A stretch of DNA of 64,000 bases from assembly GCA_001910725.1 (NCBI GenBank), contig MJGA01000014.1, forward strand, positions 855,980-919,979, read 5' to 3'. Position numbers and translations under genes: made by a program. Positions 21,689-34,168 of the stretch are shown piece by piece. Positions within the stretch are counted from its first letter, which is position 1; the number at the start of each line of letters is the position of its first letter. The notes under the pieces are model-generated. The model saw nothing but the letters and a program-made list of their open reading frames with translations, did no database searches and was not told the origin of the DNA. This DNA is from Phanerodontia chrysosporium. Taxonomy: Eukaryota; Basidiomycota; Agaricomycetes; Polyporales; Phanerochaetaceae.

Positions 21689-24600
21689 TTACCGCCTCTG
21701 ATGCTTGGTACGAGATGACGAGGGGCGAAGAGGTTCCATGGTGATCGGGGCGCGCGACGCCCTCTGCCTGGTGGTTGGACCTGGTGGGAAGTCTTCGACA
21801 GGCGACGAGCGTGACTCTTCCTCCTCGTGGTGCATTTCGACGTCGTCATCGTGTGAGGGTTGAGAGGTTTGTGCGAATGCGGGGGAGGTGGGTTGCGTGC
21901 GGGAGGGAGTGTGAGGTGAGGGAGCGGCGGGCGTCGATGATCTGGTGGCAGCGGAGGGGCGATGCGACATGGCGGGGGTGGGGCCTTGTGAGAAGGAGAG
22001 GGCCGACGATTGGGGCAGTTCGTCGAAACGCGCGGCGTCGAGCTCAAGTTCGCGCTGGGCAGCGTACTGGCGGTCGAACTCTTCGGTTGGGGGCGGGACG
22101 AACAACTCTTGACCATGGCGAGGGTAGCGTCTGGGCTGTGAGGGCGGAGGGGGATGGAGCGATGACTCGGGTGCGGGAGGTGCGAGGGACGATGAACGGC
22201 GAGTGGGCGGAAGGGACGACAGACTGGACTCCGAGCTCGTGCGACTGTGGCGGACGACGCCAGGGAATGACGGAGTTGCATCGGTGATCGACGAGGACGG
22301 GGGCTGTGACGGGGGCAACGTGAGCTGTGACGAAGCAGCGATGTCGGCAGGGTTGTCGTATGCGAGCGATTGGTCGGGCTCTGGGGAAGGAGACTGCGAG
22401 CCTTCAGGAGCTGATGGTCTGCCATCGCTATCGGAGCCGCTGCCGTCCTGGTCATGGTCCTGGTGCTCGTCCTCGTCCTCGGTATCGCCGTGGACGTCGG
22501 GGTCGTCGTGCTCGTCATTGGCATGAGGGTCGAGGAGCACCTCCCTCTCCTCCTCGGAGTTGAGCATGTCTACGTCATCTGGTGAATGGAAGCAATTAGT
22601 CTACAATACGTGAAGACGAGAAGAGTGCAGATTCCCGATGGCTGTTCGAGTAGCGATCGGGGAAACGTTGGTTCTCGACAGAAGATTGAGAACTCGTACG
22701 TTATCCGATCGCTGCTCGAGGAGCAGTCGGGAAAGGAGTACACAATCCGACCGCTGTTCGAGGAGCGATCGGATAAAGCCTACGCAACCCGATCGCTCTT
22801 CGAACAGCGGTCGGGAAAGACGTATGCAACATCCGATCGCTGCTCGAAGAGCAGTCGGGGACGGCGCACACCACCCGATCGCTCTTCGAAGAGCAGTCGG
22901 GGATGGCGCACAACACCCGATCGCTCTTCGAAGAGCAGTCGGGGAAAGCTGGAAGCACCCGATCGCTCTTCGAACAGCGGTCGGGGCTAGCGTGCAGCAC
23001 CCGATCGCTGCTCGAGCAGCGATCGAAGGAGGGGTACATCGAAGCGGGCGAACTCACCAGAGACATTTCGCGCCGCGACCTGCTCCTGTCCCCTTCGACG
23101 TGAGAGCCGCTTCTCCCTGCGCAGCTGGCGTTCCCGTTCTTGAGCCTCAGCCCGACGATGGAGATCGTCTTGCGTAGCTTGAGACGCAGCCGCAGCGTGC
23201 ATCAGAGCCAACTCCTTTCCCTTCTTCTTCGCGAGTGCCTCGGCGACGTACTGCCGCAGCTCGGGGTCATCCGAAAGCTGGTCGTCGGACTCGGAGACTC
23301 CCTCGTCAGAGGTGGGCAGCTCGCTGCTCGACCCATCGTCAGCGTATTCATCCGAGGAGCCCGAGCCCCAGTCTTCACCGGGCATGGTGTACTGCGCCGT
23401 TTTTGACGCAGCTCGCCGAGGGCGGGGCTTGGGCTTGGAAGCGGAGGTCGACGCAAGATTGGTCGAAGGCTCCTCGGCCTCGTCCATCTCGACGTCTTCG
23501 TCCACGGCCGAGACCTCACCCTCGTCGTGGCGGGCCTTCTTCTTCACAGGTGACTGAACCACGGAACCACTCCTCGCCAACCTCGTCGAGGGGGTCTCGC
23601 CGGTGGAACCGCTCTGCGGCGAAGACGTCACGTTGTGTTTCCGCTTCTTGGGCGTCGAGGGAGCTGCTTCCGGAGACGTCGTTGCCGCAACTTCCTGAGC
23701 TGAGGGTGGGGTATACGTGCGCTTTTGACCGACATAGACCTCGAACGACTTGGGTACGATGACGAGCTCGTTGTTGTCGATCTCGATCGCGTCTGAAGTC
23801 GCGCCCTTGCCAGCCGAGTCTGATCCCGAGTTGGCCGGAGGCGTCCTCGTCAACGGAACGCGAGGTGGGCCATCTGGATCGAAGGAGGTCAGCGCGTTGA
23901 GGTTCCAGGGTGATGCCTTGTCGTAGTCAACCACGGTTCGAATCCCTTCGGTCGGCAGCGGATACATGTTCCAGTACTTCGACGGGTCGAAGTACCGTTC
24001 CTCCTCGAGCCTCTTCTCGAGGACTTCGCGCGTCTCCCTCTCCGGGTGCTGGTTCCGCAACTGGAGCCTGATCTTCTCGATCTCGTACTTGTGCTGCATG
24101 TTACCCATGAGTGCCTGTACGAAGGGTGAGCAAGTAACGCGGCGAGACGGCTTCAGGATTCTCACCGTGAGGAATCCTTGCGCAGCGAAGAAGACGGACT
24201 GTGAGACGGACCCAGGCATGACCTGAGAGGTCTCGGGGTTGAATGCCGACGCAGATGCGAGCCCAAGGGCCTTGAGAATGGGCGCGAGGACTTTCTGCTT
24301 CTCGCTGGCGATCGTCGCGCGGCGGACAAGCCAGAACTTCGTGTCGCTTGCGGATGGGGCGCACCAATCGTAATCGGCGTCGTTCAAAGTGACGCGGTAT
24401 CTGTCTGGCCACTGCCATTCGCGCTGACTGACGAGGAGGAGCTGGTCGCGTGTGAGGGATGGGCGGCAGTACTTGTCGAGCACGTCCTGGAGGATGTCGC
24501 GGGTCTTGCGGAAAACGATCATGTCCTTGATTTTTGAGAGCACGACCGTCGAGTATGCGTATTCGAAGTGCAGGGCGATGAGAAGGTCACGGACGATGAC

Positions 24601-27600
24601 GCGCGTTGAGTTGCTGCCGATGGCGGGATAGTTGTAGTGAATGCGCAGCAGCCACTGCGCGGGGATGGATGAGGGAACGTTTTCGCGGAGGTGGGAGTCT
24701 TTCCAACGACGCTCTGTCGTCTTGCCTACGACGAATGAGTCGATGATGGGCTTGCAGAACTGGAGGTCGTCGACGATATTCTGAACTACCTCGAGGAGGG
24801 GGAAGTTCGTCGGGTTCAGCCATTCGCGGTAGGGAGAAATGTCGACGAAACCGGAGTCGGCAACGGGAGCAGGGTCCTTGTCCTTGTCCTTGCCCTTGCC
24901 CTTACCCGTGCCCTTGCTTTTTCCGGCCTTGACTTCCTTGCCCTTGCCCTTGGCCTTGGCCTTGCCCTTGCCCTTGACGCCCTTGGTGACGTCTGTCTCG
25001 ACGGGTTCATCCAAGACTGTCGCACGTGCCTTGCCCTTCGCACGCGAGGTGGACGGCCTCGGCCCCCTGGTCGCAGTGGTCTTTTTGGGCCTGGATTTGA
25101 GCGCGGACTTCTTCTGCTTCTGCTTGTGGGCGGGCTCCTCGTCGCTGTCGTCGTCGTCTTCATCCATGTCGTTCTCGTCCTTCTCGGTGGTATCGTGTTC
25201 GTCCAGCGCATCGTCATCGTCGTTCTCGTCGTCGCGGTCGTCGTCACCCTCGTCGTCGTTGTCGTTGTCGTCGTCGCCGTCGTCGTTGTCATCGTCGCTG
25301 GGATCGATCTCGTCGCCGTCGTCGAAGTCCTCGCCGTTGTCGGCTACGATGGCATCTGTGCCAGGGACGTAGTCGGCATCCGGGTCGACGACGTCTTTGT
25401 CGGGAACGATTCCGAGATCTTCTACCTTCGAGGCGCCTCGTTTGTTGATGCCGAAGAGAGTTTTGATAGCCTTCATATATTTCTGGTTCTTGAGGGAGGT
25501 ATCGGCGCGACGGCGGGCGTACAACTGTTTGGCTTCGTTGAGGTCGATGTGGGGGCTGAGAGTCCAACGATCCATGAGGACATTGACCTGGACCTTCCTG
25601 TCGACGAGACGCGGTGGCATCTTGTCTGCCAAGAAGGTGAGCTCGTACAAGGTGACGGGGCAGGCGTTGAATAGCGTCCAGAGTAGCTGGGAACATGAAG
25701 TGAGCCGTTGTACGGTATGACGGATTATGTACAAACCTCTTTCCGAGCGCGTTCGTCTGACCCAAACTTGATGCCGCTATTGGGATTCATGAGCGCGCGT
25801 CGGGCAGCATCCGAGACATCGCGGGCGACGAGAGGTGAGCTGTTGGACTTCCTGACGAGGGTGGGGATACTGGGGTCAATCATCGAACACGCCTGTGGGA
25901 CATTGATTAGTGTTGGGTCGAGATAGACTGAGGATTGTGCATAGTAAGTGAGCTCCCCGACCGCTCCTCGAGGAGCGGTCGGGGCGAGGTGTAGGTGCGC
26001 GAGGAGCTGTCGGGGAACGAGTACGCATGCCTCGCCCCGACCGCTGCTCGAGGAGCGGTCGGGGAACGAGTACGCACGCCTCGCCCCGACCGCTGCTCGA
26101 GGAGCGGTCGGGAAACGAGCACCTGCACCTCGCCCCGACCGCTGCTCGAAGAGCGGTCGGGGAACGAGCACCTGCCCCTCGCCCCGACCGCTGGTCGAAG
26201 AGCGGTCGGGGACCGAGCACCTGTGCCTCGCCCCGACCGCTGCTCGAGGAGCGGTCGGGGAAGGACAATGTGTGGTGAACGTGGATACGAAGTGTCGAGC
26301 AGTACTCACCATCGCGATACCGCTTTGGCTCAGATCGAGCCGACGCATCAAGTCCTGGATGAAGCTGTACGACGGCAGAGGCATACGCGGCACGTAGCTT
26401 TCGGGAAACCCAGCCAGCGTCGTGAAGACGTGAACCTTCGCCGCGACCTGTCGCCACAAAGCCTTCTGCGACTCCGAGTATCGCGTTTCCTTCTTGCCGA
26501 ACCTCTCGACCACCTTCTCGATCTTGTCCAACAGCGTGTTCCGGTAGTGATCCATCGCCTTCATCACCATCTTCTGCTCGCCCAGCGATTGACTTCCATC
26601 CGCCGTCAGCGCCATGATCGCGTCGCTCGGCTCGCCGTCCGATGTACGAGGGAACGCCTCCAGGTACGCCTCGTCGATCACCGGCAGCAGGTCCTCGAGG
26701 ATGTCGTACGACGGCTTCTGGCGAGGGTTCCCCAGGTACCGCAGCCAGCATCCACGCTGCTCCTCCTCGTTCTGCTTCAACGCCTTCTCGTCCAGCGTGT
26801 CGCTCTTCTCGACGAGGCTCTGCACCCACGTCCTCACCTCCTGCTGCGAGCCGCACTCCGCCACCATTCGCCCCATAGCGTCCATCCGCTCCCATAGCGT
26901 GTCGACTATTTCCGATGTAATCTGCCCGCACAAATACATTATCTCAGTTCGTTCGCACGAAAAGAAAAAATTCCCAAACTCACCGCTCCAGACGTTCCAA
27001 GCAGATGCGCGAACAACTCCGGGACCTTCCACAGCGGATGCCGAGCCAGCGCACGGCGTCCACGCACCACACGGATCAAGAACGCGACCGCATGCTCGCA
27101 ACGTACCAGGCCTATGACAGGGCCCGGTTTATTGCCAGCCCTGTCGTTCGCCTTCTGCTTCAGCGTGTCCATGACGCCCCGCGACTTCGTGTTCTTCTCC
27201 TTCATCGCGGCCTCCGTCTCCTTCACCCGCGCTGCTTCAGCTGCCGCGACTGCCTCGTTCGCAGCAGTCTTCGCCTCCGAAGCCTCGACCTTCGCCGCCG
27301 CGAGCTCCTGCTTCAACGCCGACACGTCTTGCCTCGCCTTCGACGCGGCCTTGATCTTCGCCTCGAGTGTCTTCACCTCCTCCATCGCAAGCCGCGCCCT
27401 CTCCTTGAGCCGATTGCTTTCTTGGACCGCGTGCGGCACACCCTCCAGTTCGCTTGCCGCAGTAGCCATCGCCGCCGCCGCCGCCGCCTCGCCGTCCTCG
27501 CCTTCGCCGTAGATGTAGCAGTCCCGCATCTGCGCCACCTGTACCATCAGCATGTCCAAGAACTCCTCGTTCGATTCCACGTATTTGGGGTCCGCCTCGT

Positions 27601-28668
27601 TCCTTGCCATAGCGTACAAATCGTCCATAGCCAATAAATCTGTTGCGCACAAATTTTAGCTCCCTCGAGACGCGTTCCACTCGAGCCTCGCACTCACCAG
27701 CGTCATACAAAGCCACAGTCCAGAGCCCGCCATCCTTCCGGATCCTCTCCCACTTCGCCATCGACATGAGCAGTTTGTCTCTCTCCTCCTCCAGGAAGAT
27801 CTTGCGCCGTGCCGAAGGCTGCTCTGCGCCGATCTTCTCGCTCGCGAGGTCTTCTTTCAAAGCCTGGTCCTGAAGCGTCCCCAGATCGGCCTCGATCGTC
27901 GCGTAGCGTTGCATCGCCGCCGCGATCTGCGTCTCCACAGTTTTCAGAACCGCACGCAGCGCCGCTTGACAGTGCTGTCCGCCACAAGAGGGCAACATCT
28001 TGACGTCCTCCTTGACGAGCGACTCGACCGTCGGCCACTCTTCTTCGCTTGCCTCTGAGATCGACAGCTCGCGCAGTCGGTCGAGGTCCCGGCACTTGCT
28101 CAGCCGCTCGACCGCGTCGGGCTTCAGCTGCGTCTTGACGTGGACCGGAATCAGAATCACCGACGTCGCGTCGCAGCGCCGGATGCCAGCCTCGATCATG
28201 CCGTTCTTGAGATTCTGCGTAGCCTGCTTCAGGAGCGCGTGCGTGTTGTAGATACCGTGTTCGAGCTCGACCAACGCGCCTTCTGACAAGTTCATCCGCG
28301 CATGTCCGAGCAATGCCTTCTTCGCCGCCTTGGACAACTGCTGCAGCCGCTCTGTGTGCGTCCTCTCCAGCTCGCTTGTCTTTTTCTGGATCTCCGCGTC
28401 AACCTTTTGCTTCTGTTCATCACGTCAGCACTTCATTTTACCCTGCAGGGAACTCCCAACAGGAGTTCCCATGACGTATCAAGCGCACCGTAGTTTCGTC
28501 GATCGTCACGTTCTTGCCTTTTCCCTTCCCTTTTCCTTTGCCTTCCGATCCTCCACGGCGATCTCCCGCCACGTTGCTGCCGCGCCCTGTCGCCGACGAC
28601 CCGGCCTCAGGTGCAGCTGCGAGAGACGACCTCGCCTTCCGTGTACCAGATTTCGATTTTTCAGACAT
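21689..28668 (-). CDS. P1, large protein with ParB/DGQHR-like motif, copy 1 (eight exons)
   Basis: The exons are 28668-~28478, 28412-27698, 27640-26984, 26921-26310, 25892-25737, 25686-24166, 24114-23058 and 22578-21689, about 1,930 residues in all. Order of features: Lys/Gly-rich N-terminus (KGKGKGKGK); a ParB/DGQHR-like block in exon 2 (PVHVKTQLKPDAVERL ... MLPSCGGQHCQAAL); an Ala/Glu/Lys coiled coil in exon 3; helical exon 4; a highly conserved short exon 5 (MIDPSIPTLVRKSNSS); exon 6 with VDRKVQVNVLMDRW, a very long Asp/Glu tract, a Lys-Gly run and a globular block; exon 7 with acidic and Pro-rich parts; exon 8 Ser/Pro-rich. The exon 1/2 junction is unsure. Introns 4 and 7 are filled with palindromes. 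The frame is intact, but Arg of the GGQHR motif is Cys here. No known family is recognised beyond that motif. Confidence 0.72.
22636..23027. repeat. Palindrome cluster, 9 units, P1 copy 1 intron 7
   Basis: Nine palindromes 42-72 bp apart occupy the intron 22579-23057. The same intron in copy 2 (54469-54860) has seven, and is 87 bp shorter. Several have the CTCTTCGAAGAGC centre. Confidence 0.9.
25954..26261. repeat. Palindrome cluster, 7 units, P1 copy 1 intron 4
   Basis: GACCGCT..AGCGGTC-type palindromes up to 30 bp long (flanks CCCC/GGGG) lie about 60 bp apart with related spacers (cgaggcgtgcgtactcg type). One unit (near 26005) has only a right half. Confidence 0.92.
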
Positions 28669-28916
28669 GTTTCCTAGGGCGACCTTCCCTGTCAGACTTG
28701 CTCTGCACCCTAATGACAATGTCCCACTTACTGTTGTTGTTGCTGTTGTTGTTGCTGTTGCTGTCGTTCGCGAGTTTCTCGACCGAGTGGTGGTTGAGTG
28801 AGTAAAAAACGCCTCGATCAGCATGCGATCGATTGCACGCCGTCCAGATTTGGAATTAACACAACTAATTAATTTATTTGATAAGGCTCAATGTGGACAT
28901 AACTTTTTGTGTCTTC
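28669..28916. promoter_or_regulatory. P1 copy 1 upstream/leader region
   Basis: On the coding strand the leader has a CAACAACAG-type triplet repeat just before the start (28733-28772). Copy 2 has one more CAGCAA unit. An A/T-rich stretch (ttaattaatttatttgat) lies at 28863-28882. Confidence 0.4.
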
Positions 28917-29243
28917 CCGATGGCTGCTCGAGGAGCGATCGGGAGCATTCAGGAATGGCGAGAATGCAATTTCGATGCGTGTTTGGCTGTCACTACGCTG
29001 TCCAATCAAATTCACCTCGCTCTTCCGACCGCTGGTCGAGCAGCGATCGGATTGAGCAGGAATTTGGGCATCCTGCCTGACTCCCCGATCGCTCCTCGAC
29101 CAGCGGTCGGTGACACCTCTCAATTCAATCCTGCGCCAATACGGTGCCTCTTTTCCGATCGCTGGTCGAGTAGCGATCGGATGATTGCATCCATTCTCGT
29201 TGTGCCACTCCGATCGCTACTCGTCCAGCGATCGGGAGAATAT
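28917..29243. repeat. Palindrome cluster, 5 units
   Basis: Five palindromes between P1 and the YGAW gene, with centres CTGCTCGAGGAG, CTGGTCGAGCAG, CTCCTCGACCAG, CTGGTCGAGTAG and CTACTCGTCCAG. Confidence 0.9.
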
Positions 29244-29531
29244 TCTATCTCTGCAAACGCTCCGTCTGCAAACATGGCCATTTCTGTGAATGGTTTGTTT
29301 TGACTTTGGTCTTAACTCGCAAGCTCTGCTCGGGCGCCTGTATCACGCTTCACATCCTGTCAGGCCATCCCATTCACACTGGCCCGCAGTCTGCAGACCT
29401 TAGCCAACCCCGTCCTTTTCTTCACAAATTTGAAATCTCGTCTCATTTCTTTCTCTTCGTCCGATATGAAATAGAACACAATGAAATTTATTATTGAATT
29501 GAGTTTCGATGATGGATACCCATAATAAAAT

Positions 29532-30188
29532 TCACTCTCGACGTTCGTAGCAGCGGTCATCCCGTTCCATAAGCGTTCGCGCGATCCTTCGGTATCCATG
29601 AACAATTCCCACCTCAGGATCGAAGTGGAAAGCCGCTGGGAACTGGCCCAATCGCTCCAGTCCATGAAACTCGATTGCATGAGAGGCAGCCAGCTGCCAC
29701 GCATGCATTCCGTATCGAGCAATGGACTGCCTCTGTCCACAACCACCGCTCCGTCAGTCCTCCATCAATGACTTTCAGTCCTCCAGTCACTTACGATTTC
29801 ATGTTGGACTACCAACCAAGTCAGATCTCCTGCCTGCATATCAGGGATCAACTTCTCCAGCTCTAGCAACCTCGACGTAATCTGCCAAGCACTTGACACG
29901 ATTCGCCTCAGCCTCGCCTTCTTCAAAGCAACTTCTCGTTCCTCGGCGTTCCCAACCATGTTGTCCTCGCTTATACCGTCCGCCAGGTCATATGCTTCCT
30001 CTCCATAAGCTTCACCTGATAGCCCGTCAAAGGCCGATTCCCTCCCATCGTTGGACATCGCTGCCTCCTCCCCCAAAGCCTATCCTACCACGTTAACCTC
30101 AATAACCTCATTTAGCTTAATGGCTCACCGCTCTCCTCGCCTCGGGCTCTCCTCCGTTTAATCCCTCGCCTTGGTTGTTCTGTGCCAT
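29532..30188 (-). CDS. YGAW-family small protein next to P1, copy 1 (three exons)
   Basis: The exons are 30188-30129, 30079-29795 and 29732-29532; introns are 49 and 62 bp. The product is about 181 residues. Exon 2 is acidic (LSGEAYGEEAYDLADGISED) then RRIVSSAWQITSRLLELEKL. Exon 3 carries SIARYGMHAWQLAASHAIEF and ends YERRE. It is the same gene as 47334-47990. It lies between the SAM-like gene and P1, all in one direction. Function unknown. Confidence 0.8.
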
Positions 30189-30348
30189 ATGAACTAACTT
30201 CGATGAGGTGATGGTACTCTTGAAGCTGCGTTCGACAGCGAACGGGCGATGTGACGATTTGTAATCTACTAATTGTTCCCACGCTTGATAGCCGAAGCAC
30301 GTGTTTATCGTTCCTGCGCACTGTCTTGAACTGAACGGTAGTGCCTCT

Positions 30349-30433
30349 CCGATCGCTGCTCGAACAGCGATCGGGGGACTTAGCACCAATCTCAATGTCC
30401 GCCATCCCCCGATCGCTACTCGAGCAGCCATCA
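30349..30433. repeat. Palindrome pair
   Basis: Two palindromes between the YGAW gene and the SAM-like gene. The same pair is at 47092-47174. Confidence 0.9.
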
Positions 30434-30521
30434 GAGTCTCGCACCGTTCAACAGTAAACTCTCGTAAGTTGGCCAACAATATCTACTACAAACAGACAAC
30501 TATTGTTACATTACATGGCAC

Positions 30522-30879
30522 TTAGTGAAGATACAATTCCCGCAACCGAGACTCAACACGGCGGGAGTCGAGAAGCGTCATCCCAATATCATGACGGAGC
30601 ATCTTCAAATAATTATCCTCACCTAGATTCGCCACCGCGCACAAATCCTCCTCCGTCCGAATACCTGCCTCCAGGAACCGATCGAGGTACGTGTCAAGCG
30701 GGAGCTGCAGGTTTCGGAGAAACTCCAGGACAGCCCCACCTGACTCGACTGGAGCGCTCGCATCCTGAGTAGCCATGCTACTCCCGACCTCCTCAGGCTC
30801 ATCAGCCTGCATCGTCTCCATCACCTTGCCATCCTTGCTTCCCTGAGCCTGCTCGTCCTCCTCCTCAACAAGTTCATCT

Positions 30880-30916
<37 letters not shown>

Positions 30917-31429
30917 TCTTCTCCTCCTCGTCCTCCTCCTCGTCCATAGGTTCTTCATTCTCCTCCTCACTCTCTTTCGCCTTGCGCCCCTTGCCTTTTT
31001 TCTTCAACGATTGTTCAGCCCGCCACTGCTGGCTCGTCACGTGTGCTCGTAGATACACCTCCAGCGGCCACCCCTCCTCGTACCGTCCAAGGAACGGGCA
31101 TCTCTCCATCACCTATATCGTACATCAGCACCTCGCTATATTTCTATCTTTGCCTTCCAATTCAGCCTACTCAGCACTCACTTTGTTCCGCAGTGACTCG
31201 TATTCTGCTGCAGACCGATCACCCCAACGCCTCTCCACAGGGATGAACCGTGGATACTCCTCCCTCGCCACCTTCTGCACATTCAACAACAATATTTCAA
31301 TTAGCTTTTCAATCGACCCTCCAAGTTCCTTCACCAACGCACGATCAGTTCCCTCCTCTCTCCCGCCGTCATTCCTTCAATCGAAGTGAGCCCGCGGAAC
31401 TTCGATGTCGACTTTGGAACCAAAATCAT
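30522..31429 (-). CDS. SAM-like acidic protein, copy A2, intact (three exons)
   Basis: The exons are 31429-31343, 31274-31182 and 31112-30522, phase 0 introns of 68 and 69 bp, the first with a gctaatt branch-site-like sequence. The product is 256 residues: MILVPKSTSKFRGLTSIEGM, then EEYPRFIPVERRWGDRSAAE, then PFLGRYEEGWPLEVYLRAHV, a KKKGKGRK patch, a Glu/Asp tract with an (Asp-Glu)n run, and a C-terminal helical domain (FLRNLQLPLDTYLDRFLEAG ... DSRRVESRLRELYLH). The last part has the length and pattern of a SAM domain, a protein or RNA interaction module. That assignment is by eye only. The basic patch suggests nuclear location. Confidence 0.8.
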
Positions 31430-31599
31430 CGTGGTCCGTGAAAGAGAAGGGGGGAGGGGGGCGAACAGAGAGCTTCCTGTCGCCTACCATCCACAGTAAC
31501 AGTACAATAAAGAAAGAGCGCCAAGCATGTACAATCTAATCTTGGGCCCTGTCCACTCATATGAATTTCTCACATGACACTCCATTGATCACACGCCAG

Positions 31600-31710
31600 G
31601 AAGACGCGACAGCGGAACACGCACGGTTTGATTGCTTCACGGATTGACAGATTCTGACCATCCCATCTCATTCTGCGCTTCCTGACCCTCCTCTCGTTTA
31701 AACAAGGCCC
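31600..31710 (-). pseudogene. MAKK-type gene relic, copy A2
   Basis: Same truncated relic as at 4190-4312, identical in sequence, lying between the SAM-like gene and the inverted-repeat module. Confidence 0.55.
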
Positions 31711-31831
31711 AATTTTGTTATTTAGCATTCATGCAGACGGCCCGCCCTTCTGGTGTCAGCCGACCGGGGAAGCCGCAACTTCCATCCATTCCCTCCATTG
31801 AATTCAATTAATAAACTCTTCAAAATAAAAA

Positions 31832-32796
31832 TTTTATAGCGGTTTTTTACCGGTACCTCAGCGCCTCGGTCACCCTCCAGGCTTTGACTTTTATTTTTTG
31901 CGAAGTAAAAGGGGGTATCCTCGACACATTCCAGTCTATGTCGAATTACGTAAGCGGGAAATACAAATTATTTATGCTACAAAGATGATATCGAACGTAT
32001 GAAACGTGACTGAGTCTCCGATGGCTGCTCGAGCAGCGATCGGAAACGGTCCAGTCATGGCAGCTAACACTGCGTAGAACCAGTGTTACCGCCCGATCAC
32101 TGCTCGAACAGCAATCGGGTGGCGACAGCTGACGAGATTGGTAGGACCACCCGATTGCTGTTCGAGCAGCGATCGGGAAGCACCGACAATTGAAGGCAGC
32201 AAAGGGAGCGAGTATACCCATGAGCCCCGATCGCTGCTCGAGGAGCGATCGGAGTGAGGGCTTCATTGCACAGAAGGCACTTCGATCACTCCCCATAGCA
32301 GGCAAAGTGACAACAAATTGTCATACGCAAGCGACAACAGTCTGCATATGATGACATGCTGGTTTTCAAGTCACCAGTCCCTCAATCATGTAACCACAAA
32401 CAGAGATCGTGAATAAATGTCAGAAGTGTTTATGCCTCGAATAAATCGCCCTCGGTTCAGGATAGATGTTGGGTTCAGAATGGGTTAGAGGTTCAGAGGG
32501 TTCAAAGAGGAGTTGACGAAAAGGCATTTGTGCCACGACCAATTTTACAGATGTTTGTGTCGGTCACATAGTAGAGATCATACTATCTGGGATGTCAGAA
32601 ATTGCGTATGTCTGCCACAAACATATTTAAAAAAAACAAATGCAAAGGCGGGAATGTCCATTCCACCGCCATCAGCTGGTCGATCTATCTGCAAACAGGT
32701 GCATACAACATGTGATCAAATTCTTATCAGTAGCGATCTCGCGCAAGGGCAGTGCTGAGCGACTTGAAAGACAACCACCACCACCCCCTCATCATA
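31832..32796. repeat. Left arm of inverted-repeat module (A2)
   Basis: Near-identical to 4432-5396. Its outer flank has a small insertion (aaataaaaa type) compared with A1. Partner arm is 34825-35797. Confidence 0.8.
32017..32254. repeat. Palindrome cluster, 4 units (A2)
   Basis: Same positions as 4617-4852, with single-base differences at palindrome arms (for example cagcaatcggg against cagcgatcggg). Confidence 0.9.
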
Positions 32797-33464
32797 ATGT
32801 CCACAAACGCTCCATCTCGTGCCGTGAGCGAAGAGGTCGACGATGGAGAGCGTGCCTCATCTCATGTAAGTAAGGTTTTCGCTGAAGTGAAGAGGGTACT
32901 GATGAAGAGTTTGGCAGAATCGACGTGGGAGGATGCTCCGCGAGGTACAATACGCGATTGAGCGATATTGGGACTTCAATGGTTTGTCTGGGGAGAAGTA
33001 CCACGAACGAGATCGGGACAACTTCGAGGGGGATTTCGCAGAGTACGCTCGGCAAAACGATGATGCCCGGGACGTCAAGAGGGCCAGGTTCGTGCGCATA
33101 CTCACCAGCGCGCGGTCGATTGCTGGCCAGATCCTGAGGATGAACCTGGATATCAACGGAATGACTTCCGGCGACCCGGCATGGACCGCCCTCCGCGATT
33201 TCGCGGTGAGTTGATGGACGATCATGATGCATAGTGCGACAGCGAGCTCACTGTTGAACCCAGCCGGAGTGTATCCAGAAATACGGAGAGACTGCGTGGG
33301 AAATTGTCATGCGTCACCTCGTGTGGAGTCATGGTCTGCGGATGCTTTTGATGTTCAACCGCGAGTTCAAGTATGAGTGGTCCGGTGACTACGCGCTCCC
33401 GTTTGAGGACTCAATCCACCAGGAGCTCTCTCAGATCGAAAGGTGCATCTGCGTCTATGAATAA
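32797..33464 (+). CDS. YGAW-family small protein, A2 gene 1
   Basis: Exons 32797-32865, 32918-33205 and 33264-33464, identical in sequence to 5397-6064 over the coding part. It is convergent with 34169-34824. The identity argues for a recent duplication or gene conversion between the A1 and A2 units. Confidence 0.8.
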
Positions 33465-33826
33465 CTCATTGCTATGTGCGTTATCTGCTGTACAAATCGG
33501 TTTCAAACGTATCCAGTCTATTCCGAGGAAGAGAAATAATTTGTGTGATTTATGGTGCGCTTTGAGATAAGCTCACATTCGTATAAACTGCTTGTATTCT
33601 AACATCGATGATGAAAGGCGACTTGTTGTCTTCCAGCAGTCACATTTGCATACTACTGACACTGATTCACAATCTCTGTTTGTTGTTACATAACTGAGGC
33701 ACCCGTAACTTGAAACCTAGCATGTCGTAATATGAAGACTGTTGTGGCTTGCGTGTGATAAGTGGTTGTCACTGTGCCTGCTATGGGGAGTGATCGAAGT
33801 GCCTTCTGCACAATGAATGCCTCTCT

Positions 33827-34064
33827 CCGATCGCTGCTCGAGCAGCGATCGGGGCCCATGTGTATACTCCCTCTCTCCAATGCCCTCAACTGTTGGTGGT
33901 TCCCCGACCGCTGCTCGAACAGCGATCGGGTGACCTTACCAACCTCATTATCTGTTGTCACCCGATCGCTGCTCGATCAGCAATCGGATGGCCACACTGG
34001 TTCTATTCGTGGTCACCTCTCATCAGTGTACGCTGTCCGATCGCTGCTCGAGCAGCCATCGGAG
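33827..34064. repeat. Palindrome cluster, 4 units (A2)
   Basis: Copy of the cluster at 6427-6664, in the spacer between the convergent gene pair. Confidence 0.9.
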
Positions 34065-34168
34065 ATTCAGTCGCTTTTCATGTGTTTGATCTCATTGTTG
34101 CAGCATACATAACTGACCCCGAGTTGTAGAGTTTCACGACCAAACATGCCAATAACGAGGGATACTAG

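Noticed and set aside
22636..23027. CRISPR-like array (palindromic repeats separated by spacers)
   Set aside because: Eukaryotic context with introns, irregular spacing, variable repeat sequence, no cas genes, and related spacers. It is an intron-resident palindrome cluster.
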